A DNA stretch of 64,000 nucleotides. It comes from JABFSM01 sp963762545. Its GTDB lineage: Bacteria; Gemmatimonadota; Gemmatimonadetes; Gemmatimonadales; GWC2-71-9. The notes beneath the pieces were generated by a model, which was not told the origin of the DNA, ran no database searches, and saw only the letters and a list, made by a program, of their open reading frames with translations. Made by a program: the position numbers and the translations under genes. Within the stretch, counting starts at the first letter, position 1. The number at the start of each line of letters is the position of its first letter. Shown piece by piece: positions 61,976-64,000 of the stretch. The stretch is from positions 496,001 through 560,000 of the forward strand of contig CAVXLC010000002.1 in NCBI GenBank assembly GCA_963762545.1, in the 5' to 3' direction.

Positions 61976-64000
61976 ATGTCACGCTCATCCCTGGCTCTCC
62001 TTCCCCTGGTCCTGCTGGCCGCGCCGCTGTCGGCCCGGCAGGCCGATTCCTCGAAGCTCACCGTCCCGCGCATCTTCGCGGGGACGGATCTTCTCTCCGA
62101 CCGATTCGGCCCCGCACGGTGGCTCGGGGATGGCGCGAGCTACACGACGCTCGAACCGGCGGCGGGCGGCGCCGGCCAGGACATCGTCAAGTACGACACC
62201 GAGAGCGGTCGCCGGGAGGTGCTGGTATCCGCGAGCCGGCTGACCCCGGCGGGGGCGCGCGCCCCGCTCTCGATCGACGACTACGCCTGGTCTCCCGATC
62301 AGCGGCGGCTGCTCGTGTTCACGAACACCCGGCCGGTCTGGCGGCTCAACACGCGCGGCGATTACTGGGTGCTCGACCGGACTTCCGGAATGCTGACCCG
62401 GCTGGGCGGGAGCGCGAAGCCGTCCACCCTGATGTACGCGAAGTTCGATCCCTCCGGCACCCGGGTCGGGTACGTCCGGGAAAACGACCTCTACGTGGAG
62501 GATCTCCTGGGCCGGACGATCACCCGGCTCACCGGCGACGGGAGCCGCACGGTGATCAACGGCAACTTCGACTGGGTCTATGAGGAGGAGCTCGGCCTCC
62601 ACGACGGCTGGCGCTGGAGCCCGGACGGCACCCGCATCGCCTATTGGCAGCTCATCGCCGACAAGGTGCGCGACTTCATGCTCTACCGGACCACCGACTC
62701 CCTCTACTCATCGATGGTGCCGGTCCAGTACCCCAAGGCGGGCGAAGCGAACTCGGCGGCGCGGATCGGGATCGTGAGTGCCGCCGGGGGCGCCACCCGC
62801 TGGCTCGCGTTCACCGGCGATCCCCGCAACCACTACCTGGCCCGGATGGACTGGGCCGCCTCGAGCGACGAAGTCCTGGTGGAGCGCCTCAACCGGCTCC
62901 AGAACACCAACGAGCTGGTGCTGGGCGATGCCCGAACCGGCGCGGTGCGGCCGGTGCTCACCGAGCGTGATTCCGCCTGGGTGGAGGTGGTGGATCACCC
63001 GGTGTGGCTGGATGGCGGGAAGGCGGTGACCTGGACCAGCGAGCGGGACGGCTGGACCAAGGTATATGTCGTGCCGCGCCGCGGCGGCGCGCCCCGCCTG
63101 ATCACCCCGGGCGCCTACGACGTGCTCGATATCGCGGGCACCGACGAGCGGACCGGCTGGCTCTACTACATCGCCGCGCCGAACGATCCGCCCCGACGCT
63201 ACCTCTGGCGCGCGCGTCTCGATGGCAGCGGAGCCCCCGAGCGGGTGACTCCCGCCGGCGCGGTGGGCACCCATGCCTACGACATCGCGCCGGGCGCCCG
63301 CTGGGCCTTTCATACCTACTCGAGCTTCGGCGTGCCTCCGGTCACCGACCTGGTACGGCTCCCCGATCACAGCGTCGTGCGCACGCTGATGGCCAACGCC
63401 CGCCTCAAAGCGCAGGTGGCCGCCCTCAGTCGCGGCCCCACGGAGTTCTTCCAGGTGGATATCGGCGACGGCGTCTCGCTCAACGGCTGGATGATCAAGC
63501 CGCCGGGGTTCGACCCGTCCCGGAAGTACCCGATCGTGTTCCACGTCTATGGCGGCCCCGGCTCCCAGACCGTCACCGATGCCTGGGGCGGCACCACCTA
63601 TCTCTGGCACGCGTTGCTGGCCCAGCAGGGCATCATCGTAGCCAGCGTGGACAACCGGGGCACCGGAGCGCGCGGGCGAGCCTGGCGCAAGATCGTCTAC
63701 CGCAGGCTGGGGGTCATCGAGACGCACGACCAGGCGGCCGCGGCCTCCGCCCTCGCGAAGGAGCGGAGCTACATCGATGCATCGCGTATGGGAATCTGGG
63801 GCTGGAGCTACGGCGGCTTCATGAGCCTCAACGGATTGTTCCGGGCGCCCGATGTCTACAGCACCGCGGTGGCGGTGGCTCCGGTGACCCACTGGACCTT
63901 CTACGACAACATCTACACCGAACGCTATAACGGGCTGCCCAGGGACAACGCCGCCGGCTACAACGAGGGCTCGCCGCTCAGCTATGTCGGGCAAATGAAG
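61976..64000 (+). CDS. S9 family peptidase (dipeptidyl peptidase IV type), cut by the window end
   Basis: The first 675 residues are visible, with no stop before the window edge. A signal peptide (SRSSLALLPLVLLAAPLSA) directs it outside the cytoplasm. The beta-propeller contains DWVYEEELG (residues 199-207), whose glutamates bind the substrate N-terminus in DPP IV. The hydrolase domain begins near NGWMIKPPGFDPS, and the nucleophile is S611 in GWSYGG. The Asp and His of the triad lie beyond the edge. It likely removes dipeptides from the N-termini of oligopeptides. Confidence 0.93.
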   Translation, partial: MSRSSLALLPLVLLAAPLSARQADSSKLTVPRIFAGTDLLSDRFGPARWLGDGASYTTLEPAAGGAGQDIVKYDTESGRREVLVSASRLTPAGARAPLSIDDYAWSPDQRRLLVFTNTRPVWRLNTRGDYWVLDRTSGMLTRLGGSAKPSTLMYAKFDPSGTRVGYVRENDLYVEDLLGRTITRLTGDGSRTVINGNFDWVYEEELGLHDGWRWSPDGTRIAYWQLIADKVRDFMLYRTTDSLYSSMVPVQYPKAGEANSAARIGIVSAAGGATRWLAFTGDPRNHYLARMDWAASSDEVLVERLNRLQNTNELVLGDARTGAVRPVLTERDSAWVEVVDHPVWLDGGKAVTWTSERDGWTKVYVVPRRGGAPRLITPGAYDVLDIAGTDERTGWLYYIAAPNDPPRRYLWRARLDGSGAPERVTPAGAVGTHAYDIAPGARWAFHTYSSFGVPPVTDLVRLPDHSVVRTLMANARLKAQVAALSRGPTEFFQVDIGDGVSLNGWMIKPPGFDPSRKYPIVFHVYGGPGSQTVTDAWGGTTYLWHALLAQQGIIVASVDNRGTGARGRAWRKIVYRRLGVIETHDQAAAASALAKERSYIDASRMGIWGWSYGGFMSLNGLFRAPDVYSTAVAVAPVTHWTFYDNIYTERYNGLPRDNAAGYNEGSPLSYVGQMK

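Overview
The window is a GC-rich bacterial chromosome segment with densely packed genes, many joined by 1-4 base start/stop overlaps. There is no plasmid, phage or insertion-sequence signal. Signal peptides, lipoboxes, outer-membrane barrels and many c-type cytochromes point to a diderm, respiring bacterium. The overall style (GC content, GTG starts, TPR and beta-barrel proteins, very large multihaem cytochromes, large S9 peptidase) suggests Gemmatimonadota or a close relative. That placement is inference and was not tested.

Layout. 1-5.2 kb (minus): start of a peptide-binding ABC protein, then coaE, gcvH, gcvP and a LipM/LplA-type acyltransferase, i.e. a glycine-cleavage module with a partner to acylate GcvH. 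5.2-9.0 kb: thymidine kinase, HU, a DbpA-type RNA-binding protein on a decayed helicase core, and an aminotransferase. 9.0-16.5 kb (plus): NurA, HerA, Mre11/SbcD, Rad50/SbcC and a GNAT, an archaeal-style DNA-end resection operon in a bacterium. 16.5-19.3 kb: a promoter and hairpin-bearing leader before 6-pyruvoyl-tetrahydropterin synthase, GTP cyclohydrolase I and an SDR, a likely tetrahydrobiopterin operon. 19.3-24.0 kb (minus): Pit phosphate transporter with its DUF47 partner, acyl-CoA synthetase, lipoprotein, TPR protein. 24.1-27.3 kb: phosphoribosyltransferase and a TldD/TldE pair. 27.4-33.4 kb: V4R protein, frameshifted ligA, GAF protein, YtxH protein, TPR protein, pyrimidine-nucleoside phosphorylase. 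33.5-40.9 kb: gyrB, dciA, recF, enoyl-CoA hydratase, malic enzyme, glycerol kinase.

41.0-47.5 kb (minus) holds four genes: a membrane-anchored cytochrome with 19 CxxCH motifs, an outer-membrane barrel, a 16-haem periplasmic cytochrome and an 8-haem lipoprotein, resembling a porin-cytochrome electron conduit. Diverging from it, 47.7-52.1 kb encodes a zinc-ribbon protein and CcmE, CcmF, CcmH and a CcmI-like protein, which would attach those haems. CcmE is the cysteine (CxxxY) variant and CcmH has a CxCxC motif. 52.1-59.0 kb (minus): barrel protein, lipoprotein, then a TPR / transglutaminase-like / ABC ATPase / ABC permease operon whose transglutaminase has lost its catalytic Cys. 59.0-64.0 kb (plus): uvrA and a truncated-by-window S9 dipeptidyl peptidase.

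Five intergenic sites carry a heptamer tandem repeat (GATYGAG), usually arranged as a hairpin directly after stop codons, and in two cases supplying the stop codon itself. No rRNA, tRNA, CRISPR array or replication origin was seen, and no stretch over 300 bases lacks a gene.
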